Source of the DNA: Ga0077555 sp963761475
GTDB taxonomy: Bacteria; Pseudomonadota; Alphaproteobacteria; Rhizobiales; Hyphomicrobiaceae
Reading direction: 5' to 3'
DNA: 64,000 nucleotides
NCBI GenBank assembly: GCA_963761475.1
Contig: CAVXGT010000027.1
Span: forward strand, 1 to 64,000
This document shows positions 38,927 through 48,999 of this stretch, in pieces. Position 1 is the stretch's first letter. Each line of letters starts with the position of its first letter. The position numbers and the translations under genes were made by a program. Below the pieces are notes generated by a model. The model was given only the letters and a program-made list of their open reading frames with translations. It did not search any database and was not told the DNA's origin.

Positions 38927-39403
38927 TCAGGAAACGTTCTGCCAGGTGCCATCGCCGTTTCGGCAAGCCGTGCCGCGCATCACCTGTGAGCGACCATCGA
39001 TGAAGATTGTGTGCGTGTAGTCGCGGCAGTCCGATGACCCTCGACGGTACGATTCCATCGGAATGATCTCGCCATAGCGGCCGTTGTCCGGATTCTGCCA
39101 GCGCACCGGCCGGCCGGATGGTCCCCGCTCGAAGGCGTCGTACTCTGCGCGTTGCGCCAGCAGCCGGTCCTGGCGATCCATCGATCGGCCGATTTCGCTG
39201 CCGACGATGCCACCGACCACAGCGCCAACGATGCTACCGGCAACGCGGCCATTGCCTCGTCCGACGGAGTTGCCAAGGATGCCGCCCGCGACAGCGCCGA
39301 CCACAAGGCCGCTATCGGCTTTGCTCGGCCCTTCCGGACCGCACCCGACAATAGTCGAGGCAATTACGAGTAGTCCCACAGCAGTCCCCAGCGCTTTGCG
39401 CAT
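38927..39403 (-). CDS. glycine-zipper lipoprotein (17-kDa surface antigen-like)
   Basis: A 158-residue predicted outer-membrane lipoprotein. The signal peptide ends in a lipobox-like IASTIVGC (Cys near residue 21). A glycine-zipper 2TM segment follows (VVGAVAGGILGNSVGRGNG and VAGSIVGAVVGGIVGSEIG, residues 34-71), then a C-terminal domain (RPVRWQNPDNGRYGEIIP) with Cys residues that may form a disulfide, as in the rickettsial 17-kDa antigen and related stress-envelope lipoproteins. Its job is unknown beyond envelope association. It lies between the ccm genes and the feuQ-like kinase gene. Confidence 0.85.
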   Translation of the reverse strand: MRKALGTAVGLLVIASTIVGCGPEGPSKADSGLVVGAVAGGILGNSVGRGNGRVAGSIVGAVVGGIVGSEIGRSMDRQDRLLAQRAEYDAFERGPSGRPVRWQNPDNGRYGEIIPMESYRRGSSDCRDYTHTIFIDGRSQVMRGTACRNGDGTWQNVS

Positions 39404-39576
39404 GGTGATCGGCCCCCATGTCCCAGATAACGGTGGGTTAGGTATGCACCAGCCCCATCCGACACGGCAAGGGCAAGTTCCTTGACACGCATTGCGCGCA
39501 GTGGAAACCGCCCTGCCGGTCTCGAGAAACTGAGGTTTGATTCGGGCGGAACTGGGGCCGCAGGCTGCAGGACCGT

Positions 39577-40962
39577 TCAGGTCGACGGCAGCTCCAGGCG
39601 GGCACTGAGGCCACCGAGTTCGGATGCTTCGAGCGTGAAGGAACCACGATAGGTCTGCGCGAGATCGGCGACGATCGAATGGCCGAGGCCGGAGCCGGGC
39701 TTCGATTCATCGAGCCTGCGACCACGCTTGATGCCTTGCGCACGCTGCTCGGCCGTCAACCCCGGTCCGTCGTCGTCGACGGCGATCATGAGGCGTCGCC
39801 CCTCTCCATTGCCCGTGGCCCCATTGTGGGTGCGGACCTCGAGCCTCACGGCGGATTTGGCCCATTTGCAGGCGTTGTCGGCGAGATTGCCGAGCATCTC
39901 CTCGAGGTCCTGCTTCTCGCCCTGGAACCGCGAATCGGCAGGGCAGTCGACGACGATGTCGAGTTGACGTTCCTGGTAGATGCGTTCGAGCGCCCGGGTG
40001 ATGGACTGGGCAACGGGTTTGACGTCGGTCACGCGGCCGATGGCTCCGGCATGAGCGGCCATTCGGGCCCGATCGAGATAGTGTTGCACCTGGTCGCGCA
40101 TGACTTCGGCCTGCTCGCCGACCTTGCGCGCCGACGGCGAGGCGTCGCCCGCAACCTCGTTCGTGATGACGGCAAGAGGCGTCTTCAGGGCATGCGCGAG
40201 ATTGCCGACCTGGGTACGCGCCCGCTCGATGATGTTGTGGTTGGACGCCATCAGGGCGTTGAGCTCGGTCTGCAGGGGCTCGATCTCGGCTGGCAGTACA
40301 CCTTCGAGACGCTGGGCTTCGCCGGAGCGGATGGCGGCCAGTCGCCGTTCGATCGCATGCAGCGGCCGCAGCCCATAGCGCACCTGCAGGAATGTGGAGA
40401 GCACCAGGCCAAGTCCTGCCAGCGCCAGCGAGAATGCCAAGGGCACCCGGAACTCGGCAATCCGCGTTTCGGCAAACTCCAGGTTGCCGCCGACCAGGAA
40501 GGAATAGAAACGCGGGTTCTCGTCGTCGCCGCCATTGTAGAGGGTTTCGGCAATCCGCAGCGGCTCGCCTGCCGGCCCCTTCGTGTCTTTCCAGATGATG
40601 TTGTTGATATCGGGCTTGCCGCTCTCGCTCGACGGCAGCACGAGTTGATCGCTGGTCAGCGACGCGGAAACCAGGCGCTTTCCCGGACTGGGGCCGAGCG
40701 GCGTGATCTGCCAGTACCAGCCGGAGTGTGCGAGCTCGAACAGCGGCTCGCCGACGTTGCGCGGCACCTTGGGCTCGGGGGCGTTGTGGTCCGTGGCAAA
40801 GGCGATGTTGAGCGTTAGCAACTGGCTCAGCCGGGCATCGAAGCTTTTGTAGATGTCCTGGCGGTGCACCCAGTCGATCATGAAGCCGGCCAACGGCAAC
40901 ACCAGCACGGCCCAAACGGCCGCGGTGCGAAACAGCCTGAAGGCGAGCGAATTAAGCTTCAT
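39577..40962 (-). CDS. feuQ: sensor histidine kinase, FeuQ-like
   Basis: A 461-residue membrane histidine kinase. Two transmembrane helices (about residues 10-30 and 170-190) bracket a periplasmic sensor domain of about 140 residues. A HAMP region and the phospho-acceptor motif NLAHALKTPLAVI (His in AHALKTP) follow. The ATP-binding domain has NLADNACKWAK (N box), VDDDGPGL (G1) and GSGLGHSIV (G2). It overlaps the response-regulator gene by 11 bp. The FeuQ name rests on the adjacency to cycHJKL-type genes, the pattern known in rhizobia, where FeuPQ responds to osmolarity and controls cyclic glucan export. PhoQ-type annotation is the alternative. Confidence 0.85.
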   Translation of the reverse strand: MKLNSLAFRLFRTAAVWAVLVLPLAGFMIDWVHRQDIYKSFDARLSQLLTLNIAFATDHNAPEPKVPRNVGEPLFELAHSGWYWQITPLGPSPGKRLVSASLTSDQLVLPSSESGKPDINNIIWKDTKGPAGEPLRIAETLYNGGDDENPRFYSFLVGGNLEFAETRIAEFRVPLAFSLALAGLGLVLSTFLQVRYGLRPLHAIERRLAAIRSGEAQRLEGVLPAEIEPLQTELNALMASNHNIIERARTQVGNLAHALKTPLAVITNEVAGDASPSARKVGEQAEVMRDQVQHYLDRARMAAHAGAIGRVTDVKPVAQSITRALERIYQERQLDIVVDCPADSRFQGEKQDLEEMLGNLADNACKWAKSAVRLEVRTHNGATGNGEGRRLMIAVDDDGPGLTAEQRAQGIKRGRRLDESKPGSGLGHSIVADLAQTYRGSFTLEASELGGLSARLELPST

Positions 40963-41623
40963 CCTGTTCCGGCGAAAGGCGATAGCCGAGACCCCGAACC
41001 GTCTTGATCAGGTAGGGCGGGATCTTTTTCCTGAGCCGTCCGACGAACACTTCGATGGTGTTGCTGTCGCGATCGAAGTCCTGCTCGTAGAGGTGCTCCA
41101 CCAGCTCTGTCCGCGAAACGACGCGGCCATTGTGATGCAGCAGATAGGCGAGCAACCGGTACTCGTGTGAGGTGAGCTTGACAGGCTGGCCGTCCAGCGT
41201 CACCCGCGCGGTCTTGGTATCGAGCCGCAGCGGCCCGCATTCGATCTCGGCGCGGGCATGGCCAGTCGCACGGCGCACCTGGGCGCGGATGCGAGCCAGT
41301 AGCTCCTCCATGTGGAAGGGCTTGGCAACATAGTCGTCGGCCCCGGCATCCATGCCGGCCACCTTGTCGCTCCACCGGTCACGCGCCGTCAGGATGATGA
41401 CGTGCATGTTCCGGTCCGCACGGCGCCATTGCTCGAGCACCGAGATGCCGTCCATCTTCGGCAGCCCGATATCCAGCACGACGACGTCATAGGGCTCGGT
41501 CTCGCCGAGGAAGTAGCCTTCCTCGCCGTCCATGGCCTTGTCGACCGCATAGCCGGCGTCCATCAGCGCCGCCACCAGCTGCCGGTTGAGATCGGGATCG
41601 TCCTCGACGACAAGAACGCGCAA
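40952..41623 (-). CDS. feuP: response regulator transcription factor, FeuP-like (OmpR family)
   Basis: A 223-residue OmpR/PhoB-type regulator. The receiver domain has the acidic pair EDDP near residue 8, the phospho-acceptor Asp in VVVLDIGLPKMDG (Asp51), a switch Thr in VIILTARD and the conserved Lys in DDYVAKPFHMEEL. The C-terminal winged helix (residues 125-220) has LTSHEYRLLAYLLHH and TIEVFVGRLRKKIPP. It is transcribed first and overlaps the kinase gene, so the pair is coupled. A small periplasmic protein gene lies just upstream on the same strand. Confidence 0.9.
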   Translation of the reverse strand: MRVLVVEDDPDLNRQLVAALMDAGYAVDKAMDGEEGYFLGETEPYDVVVLDIGLPKMDGISVLEQWRRADRNMHVIILTARDRWSDKVAGMDAGADDYVAKPFHMEELLARIRAQVRRATGHARAEIECGPLRLDTKTARVTLDGQPVKLTSHEYRLLAYLLHHNGRVVSRTELVEHLYEQDFDRDSNTIEVFVGRLRKKIPPYLIKTVRGLGYRLSPEQDEA

Positions 41624-41768
41624 TGCTGTGATCCTCTGCGAGCCGATGCGAACAGCCGCTCCTGGCCCGACCGAGGGGGCTGGCCTGGAATGACGACGGG
41701 ATCATAGCGGCAAATCTTGGCGTTGTCGCGATTGCCAAGCGGCACCTCCCCGGGATGCGCGAAACCGG

Positions 41769-42083
41769 TCAGTGGGTGGCGGTGCCGGCACTGACGGTCG
41801 TGTTGCGAAGCCGACCGTCGGCCGACCGTAGCACCAGCCGGTAGATGAAGGCGCCCTGGCTCTGGCAGAGCGTGATCCGAACCACCTCGGCGCCGAGCTG
41901 GTCGCGGGCCTGGCCCAGAACGTCGCGGGCCGTGCGAAGGCCCTCACGCGTGACGACGGGCGCAGCATCCGACCAGTCGGCAAAGCACTGCGTTGCGGCA
42001 GGCGCGGATTGGGGGACGGCGAGCATCATGCCGATCGCAGCGAGCGGACTGAGAAGGACGGACATGAGGAAAGAACGGGCCAT
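41769..42083 (-). CDS. small periplasmic protein upstream of feuPQ
   Basis: A 104-residue protein with a clear signal peptide (MARSFLMSVLLSPLAAIGMM, cleavage near APA). The mature part of about 75 residues has two Cys and a C-terminal strand pattern, AFIYRLVLRSADGRLRNTTV, that resembles the end of a PepSY-like fold. GGAG lies 5 nt upstream of the ATG. It is read in the same direction as feuP, 145 bp upstream. In Sinorhizobium a small periplasmic protein, FeuN, encoded next to feuPQ restrains FeuQ; a similar role here is inference from position and size, not sequence identity. Confidence 0.68.
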   Translation of the reverse strand: MARSFLMSVLLSPLAAIGMMLAVPQSAPAATQCFADWSDAAPVVTREGLRTARDVLGQARDQLGAEVVRITLCQSQGAFIYRLVLRSADGRLRNTTVSAGTATH

Positions 42084-42178
42084 GGCTACTCCAGGCCACC
42101 GACACTAGCCGTTTGGCACTGAACCCAGGATGAATGGCGAGGGCGGCGTAGCTCGGCAAGCCAAGGTCGCTGGAACGG

Positions 42179-43561
42179 TCACAGGCGAACCTGAATGGGT
42201 CGCCGGGCAAGGGGGGTGCGGGCCCGGGCCCGTCCGCCGATCGCCATGACCGTGCCGAGCAGCCCACCGATTGCCTGGAAGAGAGCCAACGTCTCATTGC
42301 CCAGCCGTTCGACCAGCTCCGGCGAGGCCTCAAGGCCAAAGACGCCGAGCAGAGTGGGAAGAACTGTGGTGAAGGCGGAGATCGCCACGCCCCAGATGGT
42401 GAGCGACTGGCCCCACCATTTCGCAGGAGTGCCCTGAGGCGACGGGGGCAGGCGGGTCGTCTCGAAATCGGCAATCGGGTCGGAGGCCATGGTTGATTGG
42501 TCCTTTCTGTCTGGGGTGAGGGTGGGAGCAGACGTCTCGGCAACTGACCGAGCGGGTGGCGAGGCAGAGAGCGTGCGGGCCTGCTCCAGCGCCGCATCCA
42601 CCCGATTGAGCCAGCCGCGCCCGAAGCGCCAGAAATGTCCGAGTGAGCGGTAGTGATGCCGCCGGGCGGCGGCATAGCGGGCCAACACGACGTCGATCGG
42701 CTGGCTCAATGCGGCCCCGAGCGTGACAGGGCCGATCTCGCCGTCGATCGCGACGCCGAGGGCCTCTTGCAGGAGCCGGGCGGCTCCCGTCAGCCCCTGA
42801 TTGACCGAGGCATCGAAATGGAAATGGGCGAGCGCTGGAGGCAGCTTTTCGCACCGAGCGGGGCGCCAGTAGCGCTGCAGGTAGATGCGTTCGACGACAT
42901 CGTTGCCGATGACGCGCAGCTCCGACTTGAGGCGAGCCACGGTCTCTGCCGTCACCGTCTCGCCTCGCTCGCGTGCGTAGACGCCGAGCGTGATGCCCTT
43001 GTTCGTAGGCCCCCCGGGATCGTAGGGATCCTCGCTCCAACCACCCTCGAAGGCGAGCACGCGAGAGAGCGACCAGGAGAACCCAGCCGCACCTGGCTGC
43101 CGAGAGGGCGGCGCAGCGGTGGTCGGCTGAGGCCGGCGCAGTCCGATCAGGCGGGAGCGCTCGAAGCGGGCAACCGTGACCGCATTGGATTGGTTGCCCC
43201 CGAGCAGAAAGACGGAATCACCGCTAGCGCCGACCAGAAAGCCCACATGGCCGGCCGCAGGATTGTTTCCCCGCGTCAGCACGGCGAGCGCGCCGGGGCT
43301 GTCGCAATCGACGGCCTCGCCCCAGGTGAGGTAGGACCGGGCGCGCAGCGAGCCCGTCGAGGCGATGCCTGCGCGTTCGAGACAGGCGCCGACGAATGCC
43401 GCACACCACGGCGTCTCGTCATCGTCGACATTGCCGTGTCCGACGCGATCGAAGTAGGCGGCAATGCGCGGATTGGTTGGCCGGCCGGCAATTTCGCGCT
43501 GGCCGAGCTCGGCCCAGGCATGGGCCATCCAGTCCGGCTGCCTGGGGGCTCCGGTGGTCAT
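42179..43561 (-). CDS. GTA-linked peptidoglycan hydrolase: TIGR02594 peptidase + GH108 + membrane segment
   Basis: A 460-residue multidomain protein at the 3' end of the GTA-like cluster. Residues 1-145 are a TIGR02594-type NlpC/P60-like amidase with catalytic Cys in TPWCAAFVGACLE and His in AGHVGFLVG. Residues 165-340 are a glycosyl hydrolase 108 lysozyme-like domain with catalytic Glu in LAFEGGWSEDP, followed by a peptidoglycan-binding GH108-associated region. The C-terminal part holds a hydrophobic segment (TIWGVAISAFTTVLPTLLGVFG) and a second one, which is holin-like. The start MTTGAPRQPDW at 43561 was chosen; longer in-frame sequence is low-complexity. It probably helps the particle through the cell wall or drives lysis. 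Confidence 0.85.
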   Translation of the reverse strand: MTTGAPRQPDWMAHAWAELGQREIAGRPTNPRIAAYFDRVGHGNVDDDETPWCAAFVGACLERAGIASTGSLRARSYLTWGEAVDCDSPGALAVLTRGNNPAAGHVGFLVGASGDSVFLLGGNQSNAVTVARFERSRLIGLRRPQPTTAAPPSRQPGAAGFSWSLSRVLAFEGGWSEDPYDPGGPTNKGITLGVYARERGETVTAETVARLKSELRVIGNDVVERIYLQRYWRPARCEKLPPALAHFHFDASVNQGLTGAARLLQEALGVAIDGEIGPVTLGAALSQPIDVVLARYAAARRHHYRSLGHFWRFGRGWLNRVDAALEQARTLSASPPARSVAETSAPTLTPDRKDQSTMASDPIADFETTRLPPSPQGTPAKWWGQSLTIWGVAISAFTTVLPTLLGVFGLEASPELVERLGNETLALFQAIGGLLGTVMAIGGRARARTPLARRPIQVRL

Positions 43562-43598
43562 GAGCGTGTCCTTGTTGGGGCGGGTGCCAGCCGGCCGA

Positions 43599-46500
43599 TC
43601 AGACCGTGGCGATCCGCGCGATGCCGCGGCCGATCTGGCCACTGAGCTGGCAGACCCGGAGTGTGACGCTTGACTGCAAGGCGCCGAAATCGGCGATCTG
43701 CTGGGCGGCGCTGTAGATCATGGTCGGGCTGGATGCGGAAAGCGTGCGCACGACATTGGCACCGGAGAGGATGTCGACCTCGTAGGCCTCGCTATCCTCA
43801 CCCAAGGGGACGTCGGCAAGCGCCCAGGAATCCCCACCCGTCCGCGTCCGGCGAACCCAACTCACGATGACGTCGCCACCAACCCGCCTGGCGCGGATGT
43901 GCACCGGGCTCAAGGGCATGAGGCCCCGGCCGTGGAAGGTGTGAATGCTGCTCTCGTAGCTGGCATCGCCGATGTCGCGGCTGGAGGGGCCATAGCGCCA
44001 GTTGAGCGCGAGCCCCAACGCGCCATGCTCGAGGGCGACGGGGGTCACGGCCTGGTCGAGCAGGACGAAACGAGCGCCAGCAGGGACGGTGGCCTGGATG
44101 GCGTCGTCGGTTCCTCCCTGCGCGCGGAGCAGTCGTGAAAGGTCGTAGGTTTGCGGGCCGACCAGCGTCGCCGATTGGAACTGCAGCACCTCCCAGACAC
44201 CGTCCGGCGTCTCGATGGCAGCAGCATTGGCGCCGGCAAGGAGCGCCAGCTCGGTCGTGGCAGCGAGCGTGCCGACGTCGAGCTCCACCCGGATCGTGTT
44301 GGCGAGGTCGAACCGGCCTTCCGGTCCTCGAGGCAGCGGATCGAGCGTCAGCCCCGTGGTGGCACTGCGCCCAACGACCGCCCCCAACGTGAATCCGGAA
44401 TCCTCTGGCGATCTGTAGAACGCAGCGCCCCCAGGCCATGGCGAGCGGGCGGCAGCAACATAGCCCGCCAGAGGGTCTTCGTTCCCCGTCAGTAGCGGCA
44501 GATCGAGGAACACGCCCAGCACGGGTCCGATGGTCGGCCGCCCCGTCGGCGCGATTTCGCGCCCGACACCCGGCGCATGCGCATAGATCTCCGGGTCGAT
44601 CGCCTGGGCTTCGATCTCGCGCGCGCCATGATCGCCAATGCCCGTGATCCGCATCAGGTAATTGTGTTCGCCGCGCGAGACGGCGACGACGTCGCCGGGC
44701 TCGAGTGCCATGGCGGACGGCGGCATCGTGAAGCGCCCACGCTCGCGCGCAGACCACGTCTCGAACAGCCACGTATCGGCAACCTGACTTGCCTGCAGTT
44801 GCTCCATCACCAGAGGCAGTTGTGCATCGGCGATCCGGCCCGAAGCGCCGGTCAGCTTGCGCGAGGCGGCGACACCCTGCCGGTAGTCGGCCTCGGCGAC
44901 CGAGAACGCGATCCGCGCCTGTGCCGGAAGATCTGTCTCTTGTGCCCGTGTCAGCGTCAGTAGCGGCGCGCCGGGTTTGGTCTCGACCAGTTGATCAGCG
45001 CCAAACCCGGCCACGGGACCTCTGGCACCACGATGCTGCAGTCGAATGCGGCTACCGGCCTCAATAGTGTCGAGGAAATAGGCGAGCTCGAGTGGGCTGA
45101 TCGCCTCGCGCGCCGACATCGGCCGCTCGATCACGAGCCCAGTGACGATGCCGTCGACCGCCGTCGTGTCGTGATCGGCAAAACCATAGTCTTCAAGCAG
45201 GCGAGCCGTGACGACATCGAGCGGTTGGCCGGCGATGCGCCCGTTGAGCCAATGGCCGAGCTGCCAGTTCTCCGCATCACCCCACACGGCGCGGTTGGAG
45301 GGAAATGCCGGATAGGGGCGCGCGTCCCAGGCGTAGACATGGATGTGGTCGATCGTGAGCATCGGACCGCCGTAGACGGCCGAGACCGGATTGGCGCCTG
45401 CGATGTAGCCGGGGTGGTCGGCATCGAAGGCCTCGACGAAAGACTGCAGGTAGCGCCGTTGCATCAGGTCGTCGCGGGTGCCGCGCGAGTAGTAGGGCAG
45501 CGCCGATTCCGAGCTTTTCGGATCGACAAAGACGTTCGGTTGGTTGGCCCCCTTGTCGATTGCCGGGCAGCCGATCTCGGTGAGCCAGATGGGTTTCGAT
45601 TGCGCCACCCAGGCCGTCGGCGTTGCCTGCTCGACCCCACCCGGCCGGTCATGATGGACATTGGACCACCACGAGCGCACGTCCTTGAAGCGGAACACCC
45701 AGGGCTTTCCAGCGGATCCATCCGTGATCGGCGTGCGGATCTGCTGGTCGCGATCGGCCTGCGAGGCGTAGTACCAGTCATAGCCTTCGCCGGCGAACGA
45801 AGTTGCCCTTGAGATAGGCGAGATCGTAGGGCGAGCGAACGCCGGCCAAGGCATCGAGATGGTTGGCACCATCGCGCCAGTCGGCCAGCGGCCAGTAGCA
45901 GTCGATGGCGATGGCGTCGATGTCGGGCGAGGCCCAGAGCGGATCGAGGTGGAAATGCACGTCACCCGATGCCGTCACCGGCGTGGTGGCCGAAGTACTC
46001 CGACCAGTCGGCAGCGTAGGTGACCTTGGTGGCGGGCCCGACGATGGCCTTGACGTCGGCCGCCAGGGCGGCAAGCGCCGCAACGAACGGGTAGCTGGAG
46101 ACGGCTGACCGCACTTGCGTGAGCCCGCGCAACTCCGAGCCGATAACGAAGGCATCGACGCCACCGGCTGCAACGGCAAGGCTCGCGTAGTGCAAGACCA
46201 TGCGCCGCAACGACCACTCGGCAGGCCCGGAATAGGTGACGGTGTCGCCGGAGACGGCAAAGTGCACGGGCGCTGCCGTACCGACGAGGCTGGCGATCTG
46301 GCTGCAGCCGCAGCCGTCTTGTCGGGCGATCCGGGCTGGCCCGGCGCCGGATCGACCGTGATGCGGCCGCGCCAGGGATAGACGGGCTGGCCGGATTGAC
46401 CAGAGTAGGGATCGGGCAGCGCGTTGCCGTCTGCAATGTCCATCAGGATGAAGGGCGTGAGCACGACCTTGTGCCCGCGCGACTTGAGGTCGCCGATGGC

Positions 46501-47556
46501 GGCGATCACGCTCTGGTCGCTCGGCGTGCCGCCGTAGGCTGGTTTCCCATCCCGCTCGGACACGACGGTTGCGTTCGCTCGGGTGAGACCGGCGACAGAC
46601 CACTGCAGCGGGCTCGTCGCCTTCTGCGCCCGGTCGACGCAAGGCCGGATCAGGCAGTGGCCGGCGCGTAGATCGTTCCCGAACCAGCTCACCACCAATG
46701 ACGTTGAGCGGGCGTTGGGCAACGTCTCGTCGAGCTGGTCGACGGCCACGTCCCAGTCCGTGCCGCCCCTGAGCGTGTGCGTGTTCTCGGGCGTGGTGGC
46801 AGAAGAGCCCGTGCGACGGTCGACCGGCGTCGGCGCGTAGGCGAACTCGCCCGAGCCCGGGATCATGACGACGCCGCGGATCGCACCCTCGAAACTGTCG
46901 ACCGAACGCAAGACCTCGAATGAGAGCTGCGGCAGGCGATTGCCGAACTTGGCGAGCGCCATGCGCTCGAACACGATATAGGCGACACCGCGATAGGCGG
47001 GCGCGTTCTCCGCGCCGAGGCTGGCGACGATCAGGCTGTCGGCCTGCTGGTCCTCACCGCCGTGGTGCACCCGGTAGTCGTAGAGCGAGAGATCAAGCTC
47101 CTCGCCGTTGGCCCACACCCGTTGCAGGCTTGTGATCGCGCCCTCGCACAGCGCCACGGCAAAACTGCCGAAATAGCGGTAGTCCGTGCGTGTGGTGCCG
47201 CCGCCGCTGCCGCCGCCACCCTTCGAAGATCCCCCGGCCGTCTGGGTGACGGCTTCCTCCTCGATCTCGCGGGCCCAGATTACCTGGCCGCCGAGACGCG
47301 CCCGCCCGTAGAGGCGCGCGATCGGTGCCCCTTCCGTCGAGGCGGTGACCGTAAGATCGGTCAAACGTGGGCCGCTGACGGAACGCGCCTGGCCAGAGGT
47401 GCCGAACAGGGCCTGGTCGACGTAGCTGCCGGCCAGCGCGCCGACTTGCGATCCGATCAGCGCGCCTGAAATGGTGGCGCCGAGCAGCGTGATGCCGGAG
47501 GGCAGCAGGGCACCGCCGACAGCGGCACCGGCGACAGTGAGAGCGAGGGTTGCCAT
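43599..47556 (-). CDS. GTA host-specificity / TIM-barrel tail protein (rcc01698-like), three indels
   Basis: A tail-tip protein of about 1319 residues matching the largest GTA structural protein. The N-terminus MATLALTVAGAAVGG is a membrane-like segment. The middle is a glycoside-hydrolase-like TIM barrel (DWSEYFGHHAGDG, DVHFHLDPLWASPDIDAIAI, GYDWYYASQADR, PIWLTEIGCPAIDKG), and the C-terminal half is a phage-tail module. The frame changes near 46310 (one base missing), near 45971 (extra A before TCGGGTGAC) and near 45790 (extra base after AACTTC). Correcting each restores GTA-like sequence. The start overlaps the NlpC/P60 stop by one base. Sequence error is the likely cause, though loss of function cannot be excluded. 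Confidence 0.88.
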
Positions 47557-48020
47557 CAGTCTATGCGTCCTGGAAAGGCAAAGGCGGCAGCAATGCGCCG
47601 CCGCCACCATGCGAGCAGCGGCACTTCCGCAGCCGGACCGCCTTCGCTGGCATGGATGAGGGTGAGTGCGCCGTCGGGCTCTGACGCGGCGATGACCCCG
47701 GTGTGCTTGGCAAGCGCGCGCGTCCGGTAGCGGAACACGGCGACGTCGCCAGGGCCGATCGCGGCCGGATCGATTTCGACCAGATGGCGCCGCGCCGCAG
47801 CCAGTAGCGTCTCGTGGCCGCCGGCCTCCGCCCAGTCGCGGGTATAGGGGCCGGCCTCCTCGGCCTCGATCCCATAGAGATCACGCCACACGCCGCGTAC
47901 GAGACCGACGCAATCCGCGCCGATCTGACAGTGGCTGGCTTGATGATGATAAGGCGTGCCAACCCAGCGACGGCCGGCATCGACCACGTCACGGCGGTAA
48001 AGCGGCCGGTCGGTTCGCAT
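47556..48020 (-). CDS. GTA NlpC/P60 family peptidase
   Basis: A 154-residue NlpC/P60 cysteine peptidase, the GTA/phage cell-wall peptidase (rcc01697-like). The catalytic Cys lies in QIGADCVGLVRGVW (residue 40), and the catalytic His in ALAKHTGVI, with a downstream polar residue. The N-terminus VDAGRRWVGTPYHHQA is typical. It is tightly packed: it begins 25 bp after the DUF2163 stop and overlaps the TIM-barrel gene start by 1 bp (TGATG). It is expected at the tail tip. Confidence 0.9.
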   Translation of the reverse strand: MRTDRPLYRRDVVDAGRRWVGTPYHHQASHCQIGADCVGLVRGVWRDLYGIEAEEAGPYTRDWAEAGGHETLLAAARRHLVEIDPAAIGPGDVAVFRYRTRALAKHTGVIAASEPDGALTLIHASEGGPAAEVPLLAWWRRRIAAAFAFPGRID

Positions 48021-48045
48021 GGTGAACTCCGTGGTGTGCGATCGA

Positions 48046-48903
48046 TCACCGGCGACCGGGTGCGGCCAGGAAATCGTTGCCGGGCATGTGCGGGAAGCCG
48101 CGATGGTTGGTTGTGTTGGCGAACTTGGCGCGGCAGGTATCGAGGCGCTTGTCGCAACCGGCAACGATGTCGAAGGCGTCGCCAGGGCTGATCGGCGCGC
48201 CGGGCGCTTGCCAAAGTTCGATGCGGACGTGCGTGGAGGCAAGGGCGTGACGCTTGATCTCGCGGGCCCGCCCCGCGTTGGCGCCAGACGTGAAGGTGAG
48301 CAGGCCCCGCGTGAACCAGCCGTCGGCAAACGTCGGGAGCGACGCGGTCGTGAGCTGGCGGTCGCTCTCGCCGGCGACAACGACACCGCTGGCGCGATAG
48401 GCCGGATTGGAGAGATCTACGCGGCAGCGGGCATCGCCGAGATCGGCGTCGCAGGCGAGCTGGAACACGCGGCCCTGCGTCTGGCCGAGGTAGTGGGCAA
48501 GCCCGCGAACCTCCGCCGCAAACGTCGTGCCGGTGCGCCGAACCTCGCCGAGTGAGCCGCCTCGCACGAGAACGTGCACCTGCGGGTTTGACCAATCGAC
48601 ACGGAAGATTTCAATGCCGGCATCGTCGAGATCACCAGCGCCGAGGGCTGTCTCGCTCAGCCGGTCCGAGACCAGGGCGCTCTCGACCTCGAGGTTGTCG
48701 ACGGCAAGGCCGACGCTTGAGCGGATCTCGCTGGCGGTGAAGCCGGAGGCGGCCTCGAACAGTGTACCGTCGAAAAAGAGGTCGCGATCGTGGTCGGTGA
48801 AACCCAGGGCCGCGCCCGTACTCGGCGTGATCCGCCAGCACCAGCACAGCGTCGTGGCGCCTGACGCCAGGCTGTCGATGAGTGGCGAGGGTAAGGTCTT
48901 CAT
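48046..48903 (-). CDS. GTA DUF2163 domain protein (rcc01696-like)
   Basis: A 285-residue baseplate/hub-type protein found in GTAs and related siphophages. Family features are GFTDHDRDLFFDG near residue 35, ASEIRSSVGLAVDNLEV near 60, a Cys-containing CDADLGDARCRVDLSNPAYR segment near 165, and the C-terminal motif CDKRLDTCRAKFANTTNHRG, which holds cysteines that bind an iron-sulfur cluster in the characterised GTA homologue. The ATG at 48903 follows GAGG at 8 nt. It is flanked by DUF2460 and NlpC/P60 genes in the canonical GTA order. Confidence 0.91.
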   Translation of the reverse strand: MKTLPSPLIDSLASGATTLCWCWRITPSTGAALGFTDHDRDLFFDGTLFEAASGFTASEIRSSVGLAVDNLEVESALVSDRLSETALGAGDLDDAGIEIFRVDWSNPQVHVLVRGGSLGEVRRTGTTFAAEVRGLAHYLGQTQGRVFQLACDADLGDARCRVDLSNPAYRASGVVVAGESDRQLTTASLPTFADGWFTRGLLTFTSGANAGRAREIKRHALASTHVRIELWQAPGAPISPGDAFDIVAGCDKRLDTCRAKFANTTNHRGFPHMPGNDFLAAPGRR

Positions 48904-48999
48904 GGCATGGCCTCGATACGCACGGCGCAGGGCGTCAAGCGTCAACCCGCCCGGCTGGGCGAGGCGGCGGCGCGAACCCGGACCGTGGGGGGGTGGCGA

